7,385 bases of DNA from Spirochaetaceae bacterium (GTDB lineage Bacteria > Spirochaetota > Spirochaetia > B11-G9), in contig DAOWMA010000095.1 of assembly GCA_030643345.1 (NCBI GenBank), positions 1-7,385 on the forward strand, written 5' to 3'. Position numbers and translations under genes: made by a program. Below are positions 6,985-7,385 of this stretch, piece after piece (position 1 is the first letter of the stretch; every line of letters begins with the position of its first letter). The notes beneath the pieces were generated by a model. It was not told where the DNA came from. It saw only the letters and a program-made list of their open reading frames with translations, and searched no databases.

Positions 6985-7385
6985 CTACATCTTCCTCAAT
7001 CTTTCCTTCTGCTTCTGAATAAAACTAATTGGATTGGGACCGGATTGACTTTTTTGAATATGTTCTTTTTTAAAAAGTCCTGCAAATGTATCGGTAAATG
7101 TTTTATTATTATCATTCCTAACCGATTTATCCAGTCTGATAGTATCTATTGTCTCTTTATCTTTTATTTCAGAAATCAGCTGAACCGCACTCTCTCCCGA
7201 TCCAATAAGAAATATCTGAGATCCAATCTCAATTAAGTGAAGTGTTCTTCCAGCTTCAAGATTCTGCGTTGATAGTATTTTGATTGTACTGTCTACAACA
7301 ACTTTAGACTTCCCGGCTTTTTTCAGCAAAAAGAAAATAAAATATATAAACCCTAATACACCGCCCAGAACCAGAAGCATTCTAA
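6985..7385 (-). CDS. fliO: FliO (FliZ), export gate assembly factor (5' end outside window)
   Basis: FliO is a bitopic membrane protein that helps FliP fold and oligomerise; spirochaete literature often calls it FliZ. The frame is open to the right edge, and the ATG at 7380-7378 is preceded in frame by AGA, so this Met is probably internal: it begins directly with the membrane helix (residues 1-19 counted from it), whereas FliO proteins have an N-terminal periplasmic part or signal sequence before that helix. After the KKAGKSK basic stop-transfer region comes the small cytosolic FliO domain, with LEAGRTLHLIEIGSQIFLIG at 41-60 followed by ESAVQLISEI. A charged, low-conservation tail ends at TAG 6987-6985. 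FliO is the least conserved of the export proteins, but the GRxLxLIEIG motif and the position just before fliP make the call strong. Confidence 0.9.
   Translation of the reverse strand, partial: RMLLVLGGVLGFIYFIFFLLKKAGKSKVVVDSTIKILSTQNLEAGRTLHLIEIGSQIFLIGSGESAVQLISEIKDKETIDTIRLDKSVRNDNNKTFTDTFAGLFKKEHIQKSQSGPNPISFIQKQKERLRKM

Noticed and set aside
1739..7385. Virulence type III secretion (injectisome) genes instead of flagellar genes
   Set aside because: The FliO homologue at one end and FlhF/FlhG at the other are flagellar-specific, and no injectisome-only component is present.
1..7385. Mobile elements, CRISPR arrays, tRNA/rRNA genes or a new defence system
   Set aside because: Almost every base lies in the eight flagellar genes; I saw no repeats array, transposase, RNA gene or foreign-looking segment.

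Overview
The window is a stretch of one tightly packed flagellar operon, all on the minus strand and read from the right edge to the left. In transcription order it holds fliO (5' end cut off by the window), fliP, fliQ, fliR, flhB, flhA, flhF and flhG (3' end cut off by the window). Together they supply the membrane core of the flagellar type III protein export apparatus (FliO, FliP, FliQ, FliR, FlhB, FlhA), followed by the SRP-type GTPase FlhF and the MinD-type ATPase FlhG, which set flagellar position and number.

The organism is probably a spirochaete. The evidence is the order fliO(Z)-P-Q-R-flhB-A-F-G, known from Treponema and Borrelia motility operons, the FlhB N-terminus containing LQW-like 'IQWFAAEDEGRTEDPTE', the DTIGKSP motif of FlhF, and AT-rich DNA with strong Shine-Dalgarno sequences. 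This is an inference from remembered family patterns, not a search result. In such bacteria the flagella are periplasmic and attached near the cell poles, so FlhF/FlhG would act at the poles.

Layout from right to left: fliO (about 7385-6985), a 22-base gap, fliP (6962-6132), 20 bases, fliQ (6111-5842), 6 bases, fliR (5835-5041), a 4-base ATGA overlap, flhB (5044-3881), 33 bases, flhA (3847-1739), 11 bases, flhF (1727-582), a 4-base ATGA overlap, flhG (585 to beyond 1). No gap exceeds 33 bases, so there is no room for an internal non-coding RNA or mobile element, and I saw no internal promoter or terminator. The promoter and the end of the operon lie outside the window.

How they work together: FliO helps FliP assemble; FliP, FliQ and FliR form the export gate; FlhB joins the gate and switches substrate class after cleaving itself at NPTH; FlhA forms the ring that uses the proton motive force and receives substrates through its cytosolic domain. 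FlhF recruits early flagellar parts to the assembly site, and FlhG activates FlhF's GTPase through its N-terminal DQAxxLR helix. I find no sign of a new system here. The points worth a second look concern start codons and translational coupling, the FlhB N-terminal extension and the FlhF G3 motif.
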